Below are positions 35,386 through 46,787 of a stretch of 64,000 bases of DNA, piece after piece. Every line of letters starts with the position of its first letter. Position 1 is the first letter of the stretch. Source of the stretch: Dioscorea cayenensis subsp. rotundata (lineage: Eukaryota > Streptophyta > Magnoliopsida > Dioscoreales > Dioscoreaceae). Location of the stretch: assembly GCF_009730915.1 (NCBI RefSeq), contig NC_052487.1, positions 2,790,001 to 2,854,000 on the forward strand, given 5' to 3'. The notes beneath the pieces are model-generated. The model did no database searches. It saw only the letters and a list, made by a program, of their open reading frames with translations, and was not told the DNA's origin. The position numbers and the translations under genes were made by a program.

Positions 35386-35869
35386 AACTACTACTCCACA
35401 ATTAAAAAAAAAATTAGAATTTTTTTCTTCTTTTCGTTAAGGTCCAAATATTCGATCCATTTGTTCACATGAATCACATTTACCTATTTCAATATATATA
35501 TCAATATGTGTGATTTTTTTATATATAAAATGAATAAATTATGAATATATTTTAAACTAAAAATACAAAAAAGTTCAAAAAAAAAAAAGAAGAAAAACGA
35601 ACCTAACAAATTCCAAACGAATAGAAACTAAAAAAATATGACAGGATCCACAGTCCACTGTAGATGGATATAAAAAAAAAAATAAAACAGAAACAAAGAG
35701 AACCCTAGATGTAAGATTTATTTTCTCTAAAAATACAACATACAAATACATAAATGTAATGAAAATCATGAATAAATAAATGTAAAAATTTATTCAACCT
35801 GTATTTGGTCCTACTTCTCCAACGTTCTTGATCTACAATCTTTACCTTCCTCAGTTTCAAGCATCTAGA

Positions 35870-36360
35870 CCATCTGGTTACCTTTGTTACATTCAAACAA
35901 TAGATTGTTGTGGGATCTACTTTCTAGAGCTATTATCTGGAATATTTGGCTGGAACGAAATAACCGCATCTTTCAAAACACTGGTTTGCTTTTTCTTCAA
36001 GTCTTATTCAAAGTTTCTAATATGTTGCTTGCATGGTTTTCTACAGCTTCTTTACCCTATCAACAACTCCTCAACAAAGCCTCGCAGAAGATAAAACACT
36101 CTCTCGATTTCCTGAGTGCACGGACCGTAGATAACACCGGCAATCTTGACTTTCCATTGAATCAAGAGTAATCTGCTCCACCTTGCAGCTCGGACTGTCA
36201 TGTGATTCCATACGGATTTCTTCGCTTTACCAGTTGTCCTCTTTATTTACTTGTATTTTTCTTTTTTGAGCTCTTCACTGCTGGTGAGAACTCTTTGCTT
36301 TGTTTTTCCTTGTTGATTGTTCTCCTGGTGTGCTCCGCTTCTTTTTTCAGTATAGTAGTG
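35870..36360 (+). pseudogene. LINE 3'-end fragment
   Basis: The frame at 35884-36171 reads AIIWNIWLERNNRIFQNTG, the conserved stretch after the zinc-binding region at the end of plant LINE reverse-transcriptase proteins. The LINE at 56290-62045 has its own version, AAWNIWKMRYNLIFQHKT. Translation continues to a stop at 36171 and is followed by a T-rich 3' untranslated stretch and an A/T run near 36370. LINEs are commonly truncated at the 5' end like this. The rest of the element is absent. Confidence 0.72.
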
Positions 36361-38459
36361 ATTTATCCATTTTTTTTTTAAAAAAAATTATGAATTAAAA
36401 AAAAAAGAATAAAATGTGAGTTAGACGATGAAAAAAAAGTTGAATTTAATGAAAATAAAAAATACACATCATGTATGAAGAAACGGAAGTTCCCACCGAA
36501 CACTTTCATGCAATTTAAATCTATATATTTTTTTTTTATTGTCAAACTATTGAAGCTTCCTTATCAAACATTTAAAAGAAAAAAGAAAAAAAAAAAACCT
36601 AAACATGGTGTATGAGCAACAAACATTTCCATGTAATTTAATTCTAAATCTTTTATTATTATTATTGTTATCTTGTTGAAGCTTCCCTATCATCATAAGC
36701 GTATCCTTTTTATTCTTTAATGATTTGGTGTTATTCTTTTCTTTAGATATAGATGAAGCTTCCCCATCCAATGTGATGCCACATGCATATTTTCTTTTAT
36801 TGTTTAAAATCTCTTTTGTCATTTTTATTGTGAGATCTCCTTTGATAATTTTAAATTTAAAAGTATTAAAAAAATTGAAACAATATAATTTTTATTTATA
36901 AAATTAAGAGAAAGCTGGTTTTTTAATTCATATAAATTTAAAGTTGAATTGAATTTATAAATTTGGATTTATGTGATTATGAGCCCAAACTTATAAGATG
37001 GATTGAGCAAACAGATACAAAAAAGGAGATTGATCCAAATTAAATTTATTAAATTCATTATTACTATTATTACTATTATTATTATTATTATTATTATTGT
37101 AATAGACGATTGATAGTGCGGTTAGCTCCCAATCAAAAAATTAAAGTTCAACTTTTTTTCTAAAACATGATTAAAGATTTGGGGTGTGTTTTAAGGTGAC
37201 TTGTCCACATTGTCAATAATATATATATTTGATGAAATTTAAATAAATCATGTGTCATAAATATGCACAGAAGCGGAGTTATCACCTAAACACAACAGTG
37301 CCTTCATCTTATGTGAGCGGAAGTTTAATCCTATTTTTTTAATAGGATAAAAATATTCAAAATAAAAGATTCAGTGTCAGTAAATCAAGTGTTGATAGGT
37401 GATAATATTAAATAATTTAAAAAATGATGGCATAAAATGCAATATACCCCCACCACTAAAGAATAGCCCTAAGTTGAAACTGAAAACACATTGAATGCAT
37501 GCAAGCAAAGCTCTTATTCCATTTTTAGATACACCTCCCCTCCTCCCCATAAAGACACTACGTACCTCGCTCTCGGACAACTCCCAACATACATTTTGAC
37601 TATATATATATATATATATATATATAATACATACATGTAAATAAATATATCATATGATAGAAGATAATATAATATACAGTAGAGCTTCTTAATGTATTGT
37701 TAGATACACATGCCCATAGGGACAGTAGCTCACTATAGATTGCAGAACAACTGCCAGCGTACATATTACTAATACAGCCGACATGTATGTGTGTATATAT
37801 AATATTATATGCTATCCATCCCTAAAATTAATATTTCATACATATCATATGAAATTTATATTGGGTTGATTTTAAACACAGTTTTTTTTCCCCGGGAAAT
37901 GTGAACAAACCACGTATTGACATTGGAGTTAATGTCTCGACGCATTTATATCTTCACCCTAAATAAATTAAAGTTTGAACCTATATTTTGTGTTAAATAC
38001 AAACATCTTATATAAAAGATTCAGTGAGACTAATAAACAAAAAGTTGTACATCACATTTCTCTTATATATACATATACATATATTGAGTCATTTAAAAAT
38101 GTTCGTAGATCTACGAGCATTTACGGATCGTCATTCGTTTCAAATGGAATGATTGTAGTCTGAATTGCACAATAATTCTTGTAAACAATAAAATAGGATA
38201 AACAAATAGTGAAAAAAATGAGATGAATAGCATATTTCATGTGATGAATGATCAATCGTAGATCATTGAATCGATGATCTCGTAATAGATCCCCCTTCGG
38301 TATCAACTCAATACAATGATCAAATCCCTAGTCCTATTGCATTCTCTCTCCGTACTGATAACTCTCTCTTTTTCATCTGTGATGTTTCTTATATGATATT
38401 ATAAAATATTTGATATTATATTTTTGTTATGAGTTTTAAGCAAAACAGTAATGTCTCTC
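36361..38459. other. Intergenic AT-rich stretch
   Basis: Contains (ATT)n at about 37055-37098 and (AT)n at about 37601-37625. The short ORFs show no known domain. Confidence 0.5.
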
Positions 38460-38462
38460 TTA

Positions 38463-38790
38463 GGGCATGTTCATTTGGGCTGAATTCAATGGAAGTTAGG
38501 AAGTGTAAGAAGTGGCACTTCCATGAAGTGGATGAAGTGGTGTCACTTCTGATTATTCATGTGTTCATTTGGGATGAAGTGACACTTTCCTGAAGTACCT
38601 AGTTTTTCACTTCCTATGTTTATTTGTAAAGAAGTGGGATCACTTCATGATTGACTTCTTTAACATGTTTTTTTCTAACAAGTGAGGGAAGTGAGTGGAG
38701 TAAATTATAATGATAAAGTATAACGATAATAATACTTATAAAATAATATTGTCGTTATTATTTTGATCAATATTATTATATACATAATTC
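38463..38790. mobile_element. Possible PIF/Harbinger-like terminal region
   Basis: After TTA (38460-38462) the sequence starts GGGCATGTTCATTTGGGC, which resembles the GGG-C-TGTT start of Harbinger-type elements with TTA target sites. It is followed by repeated gaagtg phrases. The opposite end was not found. The Harbinger-ORF1-like scrap at 39645-39887 on the minus strand fits the idea. Confidence 0.4.
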
Positions 38791-38800
38791 AAGAAAATAG

Positions 38801-39102
38801 ATATAAAACAATTTTTTTACAAATTAAAGAAAAAAATATGAGAATGAAATGAAGTTTTATTTTTATGCTTTTAAAATGATCTCAAATTATGCATGGCTAA
38901 AAAAATTCATTCATTCAATAATCTCATACATATAAAATCCACAAGTGCAAATATAAAACAATTTTTTTTACAAATTAAAGAAAAAATATGAGAATGAAAT
39001 GAAGTTTTATTTTTATACTTTTAAAATGATCTCAAATTATGAATACGAAAAAAAATCATTCATTCAATAATCTCATACATATAAAATCCACAAGTGCAAA
39101 TA
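38801..39102. repeat. Tandem duplication, two units of about 150 bp
   Basis: Units at 38801-38950 and 38951-39102 are nearly identical, from atataaaacaattttttt to catataaaatccacaagtgc. They differ by a few substitutions and small indels, so the duplication is recent. Confidence 0.92.
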
Positions 39103-39109
39103 TAGAAAC

Positions 39110-39515
39110 ATTGACACAAGGTTTGCATCATAAAATCAATAGAAATACAAGGTTTTCATTATAAATTAATTCAACCAGGACAAGGTGTTCATTACAAGTA
39201 CCAATACAATGCTTCAAGTTTCATGGGAAAATTAGATAGAGAAACACCATTCCAAGGTTTGCATTAAAAGGTGTTCATTACAAGCACCAATACAATGTTT
39301 CAAGGTTTGCATCACAAAATCATCCAAGGAAACAAGAAATACCATCCAAGGTTTGCATCACAAATATAAGAAACACCATACATTGTTCCAAGGTTTTCAT
39401 AACAAACAACAGTTATAAGAAACATATTACAAAATCATCCAAGGTTTACACCATTTATATGTTCCAAGTTTTGCATCACAAGAAACACCATCCAAGGTTT
39501 GCATCCTACAAAACA
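39110..39515. repeat. Short interspersed motif array (CCAAGGTTTGCATCACAA)
   Basis: The phrase CAAGGTTTGCAT or close variants recurs about ten times at irregular spacing, with caccatccaagg and aagaaacacc between. It looks like a decayed minisatellite in the 3' region of the possible Harbinger element. Confidence 0.7.
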
Positions 39516-39644
39516 AGCAATCATATTAAATCCAACTCAGTATTCAGTTTGTATTAAATAATGCATATGCAATCCTTACCTTTGATGTTAACATCAACGG
39601 CTAGAATTCTTTATACATTCAATATATTCATCCAACCATATTTT

Positions 39645-39887
39645 TCAGAGAGATGGCTTCATTAAGTAGAACAATTCAGCTTGTGCTTTGTTAGTCATTA
39701 ATTTGTCAAATACCATTTTTATGTCCTTATCGTCGTAACCTTCCATGTCCCATAGAGCGTCTGATAGTTTTCTTAAATAAAAAAAAATGTGTGCAGGACC
39801 ATTGACATCACCCACTAAGTCATAGCTTTGACCTTGATTTAAAAAACAATAAAATAAAATAAACATGTTTTGACATATTAAATACAA
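39645..39887 (-). pseudogene. Harbinger ORF1-like (Myb/SANT-type) C-terminal scrap
   Basis: The minus-strand frame contains YDDKDIKMVFDKLMTNKAQA and FYLMKPSLKN, which resembles the C-terminal helix of Myb/SANT-like proteins encoded by PIF/Harbinger transposons (usual pattern: a DDxYxKAxDKFxD-type stretch followed by RxxFxxM). The N-terminal DNA-binding part is not found. This is a weak, pattern-level assignment. Confidence 0.4.
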
Positions 39888-40416
39888 ACAAATACTCAGG
39901 AAAGGAAAAAAAGAACGACGTTTGTATCATTTTTAAACTTTTTGCAACCTTCAAATTATTTGTACAACTTGAGGAGAGACAAGTCCAGGTTGTCATTAAT
40001 AGAAAATACACATTTTAATATTTTTTTTAAATTTTACATAAATGAAATTTTAAGAAAATAAAACAATAATAATAATATAAAAATTTTAATTTTAATAAAT
40101 TTTTTATAATGCTCAACCAACCTCAGGAAAGAATAATATGGCATGGGAGAGAATAAATAAAATAAATTATTAATTATTAATTATTTTTTTTATAAACAAA
40201 CAATAAACCTCTTCTATTTAGTAAAAAAAGTCGGGACATGCACAAAAATTAAACAGAACTGTAAACTCAATAAGCTAATTTAATTTAATTTTGTCTAGGT
40301 TTTTGAATTCGATTTCGAATCAATGGCCAGTGCTTCAATAATTTATGATTTTATTTATTTAAAAAAAAATAAGCGCTAATAAATTGTTGATATTAAATAT
40401 TTTTTTATAATGTAAA

Positions 40417-40457
<41 letters not shown>

Positions 40458-41302
40458 TTAAATATTAAAACTTTGAAATAAGGCTTGTCCATAATTGAGC
40501 ACTAGTAGCATATAAAATTCAGAATAAATATTAAATAGAGTTTGGAAAAATGGGGCATTAATGCACTGTATGTCCACAGTCCACCGACTAAAGCTTTAAA
40601 TGGGAAGCATCCTTTTTCAGTTAACACCTGCCCATGAAAGACACTGCCTCAATCTTGAACAAATATATATATTTTTTTATTTAACTATTGCATATTTGAC
40701 TAAATATTTTTTTTTCAAATAAATACATAATTAATTAAAAATCATTAAGCTTTCAAAAAATTCAAAAAAGAAATCAATTTGGTTGGAAGAAGCGTTGAGA
40801 AAACTCCCTCCCACCGGCAGGCGGCAGGGAGGAACAACTGGGGGAAAATTTTTGAATTTATTTTTGATGAAAATTTAATTTAAAAAAAAAAACTACTTTT
40901 TTTGTTTATCTTTATAAAGGTCCGCATAAAACTTATGGTAGAAGAATATATATATTATATACATAAAAAAAGTTTGAATTATAAAATGCTAAAATAAACA
41001 TAAACATTTCAATAGATTATAAAATAAATATCATCTTAAAATAAATTTATAATTATGACTAACGAGTTGATTTAAATAGTAGAGATCTGGCTGATCACTT
41101 GCTTATATGAAGAAAATCCACACAATAAATGTTTATTTATAAGAGCAACTAAAAATTAGTATGTCAAAAACTTAAAAGAAAACATTGAAAAAGGATATAT
41201 ATATATATATATATAATATTTTTATTTTGAATTCAAAAGTTTATAAATCGTAAATTTAAAAAATTAAAAAATATTGAAGGAAATGCTTGTTCCCATCTGA
41301 GC

Positions 41303-41482
41303 CACGTGAGCCGTTACTCACATGTTTGACCTCACAAAGATAACAACCAACTCAGCAACAAGTGTGTTTAAATATCTAATCCCTTTGACCATTATCATTA
41401 ATAATTAAAATAAACAAAAAACAAAACACACAACATACAAAATTATCCAATAGTAATAAGACACGTATAAATAGTACACGTG
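41303..41482 (+). promoter_or_regulatory. Two G-box/ABRE-type CACGTG motifs
   Basis: CACGTG at 41303-41308 (in gccacgtgag) and 41477-41482 (in tacacgtgtc), 546 and 372 bp upstream of the amidotransferase ATG. Such motifs bind bZIP and bHLH factors. A role in stress or light response is inference. Confidence 0.45.
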
Positions 41483-41724
41483 TCAAGCATATAAACCACT
41501 TGCAACAACCATCTAATACAAGAGAGAGTGTTCATGATCTCCATCTCAGTATATGCGGCGCCCCGTGATGCCAGGGGGCGTTGGAAATGCATGTTTTTAA
41601 TGTGCTAATTTATTATTTTCTTTTTTCTTTTTAATAAATAAAATGAATGGATAGGAATTAAAGTAAAGTAAAACATAATGAATGGTCTAATTTGTTATTA
41701 TTTTTTTAAAAATAAATACATGAA

Positions 41725-41742
41725 CCCTAACCCTAACCCTAA
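41725..41742. repeat. Three CCCTAA units upstream of the amidotransferase gene
   Basis: Exact CCCTAACCCTAACCCTAA, about 105 bp upstream of the ATG. Telo-box-like repeats are found near plant transcription starts. The unit is the 6-base form and not the 7-base CCCTAAA form. Confidence 0.75.
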
Positions 41743-41765
41743 CTCCAATTCATGATCACTTCCTC

Positions 41766-41773
41766 TTTAAATA
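41766..41773 (+). promoter_or_regulatory. TATA-like box of the amidotransferase gene
   Basis: TTTAAATA, 76 bp before the ATG at 41849 and followed by a GAA-rich leader. This is a plausible position for a short 5' untranslated region. Confidence 0.5.
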
Positions 41774-41848
41774 CTCGGCACATCACACATCTTCGAAGAG
41801 AAGGGAAAACACAAAGAAGAAGAAGAAGAAGAAGAAGGAGAAGAAGAC

Positions 41849-42267
41849 ATGGGTTCATCAGAGCTTTCAATGATCCTTCCAAGAGTTCTCATAGTCTCCA
41901 GACGCACTGTTAGAAAGAATAAGTTTGTGGATTTTGTAGGTAAGTTACTTTACATCTGTGAGAATAATTTTATGCATGATTTATGTTATAAAGAAAAGAA
42001 CACATATAAGGTTTTGTTTCTGTTGTTTTTTATTGTCGAAATTATAGGAGAACTGTTTTTTTTATTGTTTTATGAGAAGACTTTGTTTTCTTTTTTTTTA
42101 CGTGCTTGTTTTTTATGAAATTAATAAAATGGATAAATCATCCACATCAACCATTGTGGGAGGGAGTTGATATCTCAACCTCTCGCTTGAGAAAAATAAA
42201 AAAAAAATTATTATTTTTTTATGAGGAAGATATCTTTACATACATGTTGTTTACATACATGTTGTAA

Positions 42268-42302
<35 letters not shown>

Positions 42303-44754
42303 GTTTATTAGCATTGGGTTCTAACTTAAGATGCCGTATTTCATGAAAAAAATTTATTTGTATCTCAGTCTATGCAAAATGAGAGCACATGTTATTATTG
42401 AGTTTGCGGTTACGCTCCACATATATGCCCACTTATAATAAGTGGCTTGTCCAAGTAATTAAAAAAGAAAAAAAAAAATCATTCACAAACAAAGAAGAGA
42501 AATTTGTTTTTATTTATGCATTCAAGAAAAGTCTAACCTTTTCCTTTTAAAACACTAGTCGTTTTCTTTTCCTTTTAGTACCAATATTCGCTTCTTTCTT
42601 TCTTTCCCCTTTCTTTGCTAAAAGTCAAATCTATGGTAAACTAAACCCATGCACCATATATAGTCCATGTACATATTTGTATCTATAATATCTAAATTCC
42701 ACACTATATTAATTAAGTGTATGTATAATATATACATAAAAATTCTTTTGATACACAAACAAGGGGAACTTGTTTTTGTTTATGTATCCAAGGAAAAGTC
42801 GAAACCTTTTTTCCTTATCAAACAATAGTTTACTGTTCCTTTCAATACCGTTCTCAATTTCTTTCTTTGCAGAAATTCAAACACTTCTTCCTAATCCTCT
42901 TCTCCAAATCAATGCTATACTAAATCCATGCATTATATACAGTCCAAGGATCCGTATAATTTCTTTGACATATAATATATATATATTCTTCTGGATATCT
43001 GTTTTCCATCTTGATTGTATTTAATATTGGTTAGTTTTTTATGCTACTTATTCTTCTCCAAATCATTGTTAATCTAAATTCATACAAGTGTGTGTAGTTT
43101 TCTTTTTCTTAAACATATCTATTCACCATATGTATATGTTCATCATGTTGAATATGCTTATTGATGCAGGAGAATACCATCTTGATCTCATAGTAGGTTA
43201 TGGTGCAGTGCCGGTGATCGTCCCCCGTGTTGCCGGAGTCCACATGCTCCTAGAAAGTTTTGAACCAATTCATGGTGTTCTTCTATGTGAAGGAGAAGAC
43301 ATTGATCCCTCCCACTACGAGACCGATGTCTCCGGCCTCTCCTCCAATGAGCTCGAAGAGATACGTTGTCTCCACACAAGCGATACTGCCATTGACAAAG
43401 AGAAAGACTCCATCGAGCTTCATTTAGCTAAACTTTGCCTTGAAAGAAACATTCCCTACCTCGGCATTTGCCGAGGCTCTCAAGTCCTCAACGTCGCTTG
43501 CGGGGGCACTTTGTATCAAGATGTCGAGAAAGAGCTATCGAGAAATGGTAAGACCGATATTGTTTTTCACATGGACTATGAAAACTACGACGGGCACCGA
43601 CATCGAGTGAAAGTTGTGGAAGGGACACCATTGAGTTCTTGGTTTGAAGAGTCACTGGAGAAGGAGAAGATGGAGATTGAGGTGAATAGTTATCATCATC
43701 AAGGAGTGAAAAGGTTAGCAGAGAGGTTTGTGCCAATGGCTTTTGCAAGTGATGGATTGATTGAAGGGTTTTATGATCCTGATGCTTATAATCCTGATGA
43801 AGGCAAGTTCATAATGGGATTGCAGTTTCATCCTGAGAGGATGAGAAAGGGCGATTCCGATGAGTTCGACTATCCCGGATGTCCAAAAGCATATCAGGTG
43901 AAATGAATACATGCTAAATTATACATATATATCCATAGATAAGAAATTTATGGATGTTTATTATCAGCCGTTGAATTTTGATCAATTGACTAACAATGAT
44001 GAATAGTAGTTAATACGGTAACAAATAATTACTGTTTGGAATAGTACAATACAGTGTTAATGTTTATTAATGTCGGCCATTAAATCACGATCCAATGATT
44101 GATAATTAGACGTCCAGAGCTTTTTTATACATGGACGTCCATAAAGGATGTTTTGCCATTATGTGAAGAATTATTTGCTTTTGAAATTACAGGAGTTTGT
44201 GAAAGCCGTGGTGGCGTATCAAAAGAAGGTCAATGGATGTACCAAAAATACTAAAAATGGGTTGAAGATGGATAAAGAGTTGGAGAAGAGGAGGAAGATG
44301 ATTGTGAGGAGTTTTTCCATGGCTAAGAACATGTATGCTTGCAAACATCATGATTATGATGCAGCTGGTGTTAAAGAGCAAGAGCTTGAAGTTGGTGCAG
44401 AATTCCTTGAGGTAAATCTTACTACTTAAAAACTTGTTTAATTATGAAAATTTCTTAGGAGATTAAAATGATAGTATTAAACTCAAATGTACAAATGAAT
44501 TGTTTTTTTGGTGGATGTAGTCAAACACAGCATTGAGTGTGCAACAAGAGAAGAGATTGAAGCAGATGGGAGCAACAGTGAGGAATGCATCATCTTACAT
44601 TGAGAGATTGAAGATGAATGAGGAAAGAGAGAGGGTGGCCAGGAGTGTGATTGGCAAGATGTCTATTGAACAGTTGTCTGAGTTGCTCTCATTTTATCAT
44701 TTGATGGGCCAGATTTGCTCTGAGGTTTTGGAAAGGAAGATCGTTGCTGATTAG
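41849..44754 (+). CDS. Class I glutamine amidotransferase-like protein (GAT1_2.1-like), 423 aa
   Basis: Exons 41849-41939, 43170-43897, 44193-44411 and 44521-44754 join in frame with canonical splice sites. Residues 1-273 form a GATase1/peptidase C26 domain: [24 protein letters not shown] (about 66-78), the nucleophile elbow LGICRGSQ with Cys131, and LQFHPER with His251 and Glu253, so the full catalytic triad is present. Residues 274-423 are a charged helical tail ([43 protein letters not shown]) typical of the plant GAT1_2.1 group. In Arabidopsis the homologue is reported to be nitrogen- and stress-responsive; its substrate is not settled and no synthase partner domain is present here. The start is the only ATG before the conserved block. 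It converges on the DUF789 gene. Confidence 0.93.
43925..44160. mobile_element. Candidate foldback MITE in an intron of the amidotransferase gene
   Basis: Near the left end is tttatggatgtttattatc. The right end on the other strand reads tttatggacgtccatgtat, and inside are aatgatgaatagtagttaat-like repeats. It fills most of the 295-bp intron between exons 2 and 3. Splice sites are intact. Confidence 0.45.
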
Positions 44755-44942
44755 TTCTAGTTATAATTACTAAGCACTATTACCCTGTCCTTAATTTTAA
44801 CCTTTTTTTTACAAAAAAAAAGTGTTTTCTTCTATCTTGTGAGTTGTTAATAATGTGTTCTTTGTTAATTAGAAAATCAATGTTTCAATTGTGTATTTCA
44901 ACTTGAGAGAGTAGAGAATGGTCTGTGAGCGTATAAGTTTTG

Positions 44943-45232
44943 GTTTAATTATTGTACAGGTCTCTATAATTGTGTATTTTTTTGTTTTTTTAATCATTTG
45001 AATATTTTTTAAGTACAATTAAGTCCTCATATTTGGTCGAGTTCGGTCATTCTAATCTACTCCAATATTTTTAGGTACAATTAAATCTTTGCAATTTACA
45101 CTTGTCCATCTATACTACGGACTAGAATGACCCAATTTGACTAAATATGAGAACTTAATTGTAACTAAAAATATTACAAGGACTAAAAGGGTAGAAAGTA
45201 CACAATTACAAGAACTTGTACAACAATTAAAC
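44943..45232. mobile_element. MITE with long terminal inverted repeats, about 290 bp
   Basis: The left end reads GTTTAATTATTGTACAGGTC. The reverse complement of the right end reads GTTTAATTGTTGTACAAGTT. The match continues for more than 100 bp (taattgtgta, acaattaagt-ctcatattt, ggtcattcta). No target duplication is obvious because the right flank is a T run. It sits just past the 3' end of the amidotransferase gene. Confidence 0.82.
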
Positions 45233-46035
45233 TTTTTTTTTTTCTAAAAACATTTATTTTATAAAAAAATAGAAATATTTCCATAGTTTTTTCTTTTTTT
45301 GGATCAATAATGTCTATGATTGTTGAAGCGGAAGGATATAAGGTCCATGTGTTCTTATTAATCAAAATACTCATTTGATTTGATTTTGAGGAAACAAAAA
45401 CAACTTATTAGTGTTAAATAAATAAATTTCGGATCAAAACACCCTCTACAAAAATTTCTTTTTCCCTGATATAAAACATAATATATATGGTCAAGTAAAC
45501 AGATGAACATTATTAGAGACAAAGTTGCATAAACCAATAACACTGTATTTTATATATATAAAAAAAAAAGCCATTTGCTCAACATCTACACGCTGGATAA
45601 ACAAACAAGACACTGAAACATGAAAACATACAACATTAGTTTAGAAGCATGATGGGTGGGTTTGAGACGCATAAGATATCACTGGCTGTTCATCAGGACA
45701 TTTTGTGGAAAAAACTAATGTCCATTGAGATAAATTTTAGGGGGCATAAAAGGAAGTTGGGCATTCAACGTTGCATCAATAAGCAGTAAAGTAGATTCTA
45801 CATTCTGAAATAGACCAGCTCCGGCATTGCACTACCATTTTCTTTGCCCTCCTGGTTCTAATTTCTTCCCCCCGAACAGCGGAGACCGTTACCTTTTTCT
45901 TTTTTTTTCTTTTGTTCCTTTATTCTGCTTAATATCAGTCAACTTTGGTGGTGCCAAGGAACAGGTTGGATAGGACGAGACGGCTGGATGTGCGACCGAG
46001 ATTGAGAACCAAAGTTTGTAGATTGATATCTAACG

Positions 46036-46754
46036 TCATCTGCGGATTGCACCATGTGAGGCAAAGAACTGGTAATCTGGATGATCAACTTGTCGATTCC
46101 GTAGCCAGGTATCAGCCTTCTGCAACAGAGAGTTTGATAATTGCCTTTCGTATCCAAAGTTCGCAGTCCATATGGATCCTTTGAACTTGTAGGAGGAGAG
46201 ACCAAAAGTTGAAAGAGAGATCTTTGGAGCACTGTTTGGTCCATGAGGATGGGATACACTAGGCCCAGTAGCACTGCCAACACCTGAATGGCAGATGTTA
46301 GAAATTCTAAATCCAGGATTTGTGAAATATACATGCTATCTGATTTGGTCATTTGTGTCAAAATTTAAGAGACTAAGTTTCCATTTTTTTTTTATTATAT
46401 GAATGGGATCTAGATGGGGCAGTTTTCATTAATATAAAGAAGCAGGCAGAGAAAATCCAAAAGAACGCCTTTTTGTTTTGTTAGTTCCATGAGAATAAGA
46501 TTTTGGAGCCATAAAAGCATGCACGATTCTTTGACAGCTTTTATACAAGGATGTTCCTTGTTATTGCATTCATAAAACAGAGAAGGCGTCTACCATGTGG
46601 GTGAACTTAGAACTTCTCACTAATGTGAAAGGGTCTAGACATACAATTAACAAAACTTTCTATTTAAAAGATGAGAAAATAACAAAACTTGCTATTAAAA
46701 AGATGAGAACAGAATAGGCATCAGGATCGAGTCCAAACTTAAAAACCTTATATC

Positions 46755-46787
<33 letters not shown>

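Larger units (their letters stand above)
39888..41760. other. Intergenic AT-rich stretch with promoter of the amidotransferase gene
   Basis: Contains (AT)n at about 40420-40451 and no ORF of note. The last 600 bp hold two CACGTG boxes and a CCCTAA triplet repeat (listed separately). Confidence 0.55.

Noticed and set aside
39110..39515. Regularly recurring CAAGGTTTGCAT motif considered as a CRISPR-like array
   Set aside because: Spacing is irregular, the motif varies, and the DNA is plant nuclear.
43188..43379. Minus-strand ORF within the amidotransferase exon
   Set aside because: It is a shadow of the sense gene, which has the catalytic motifs.
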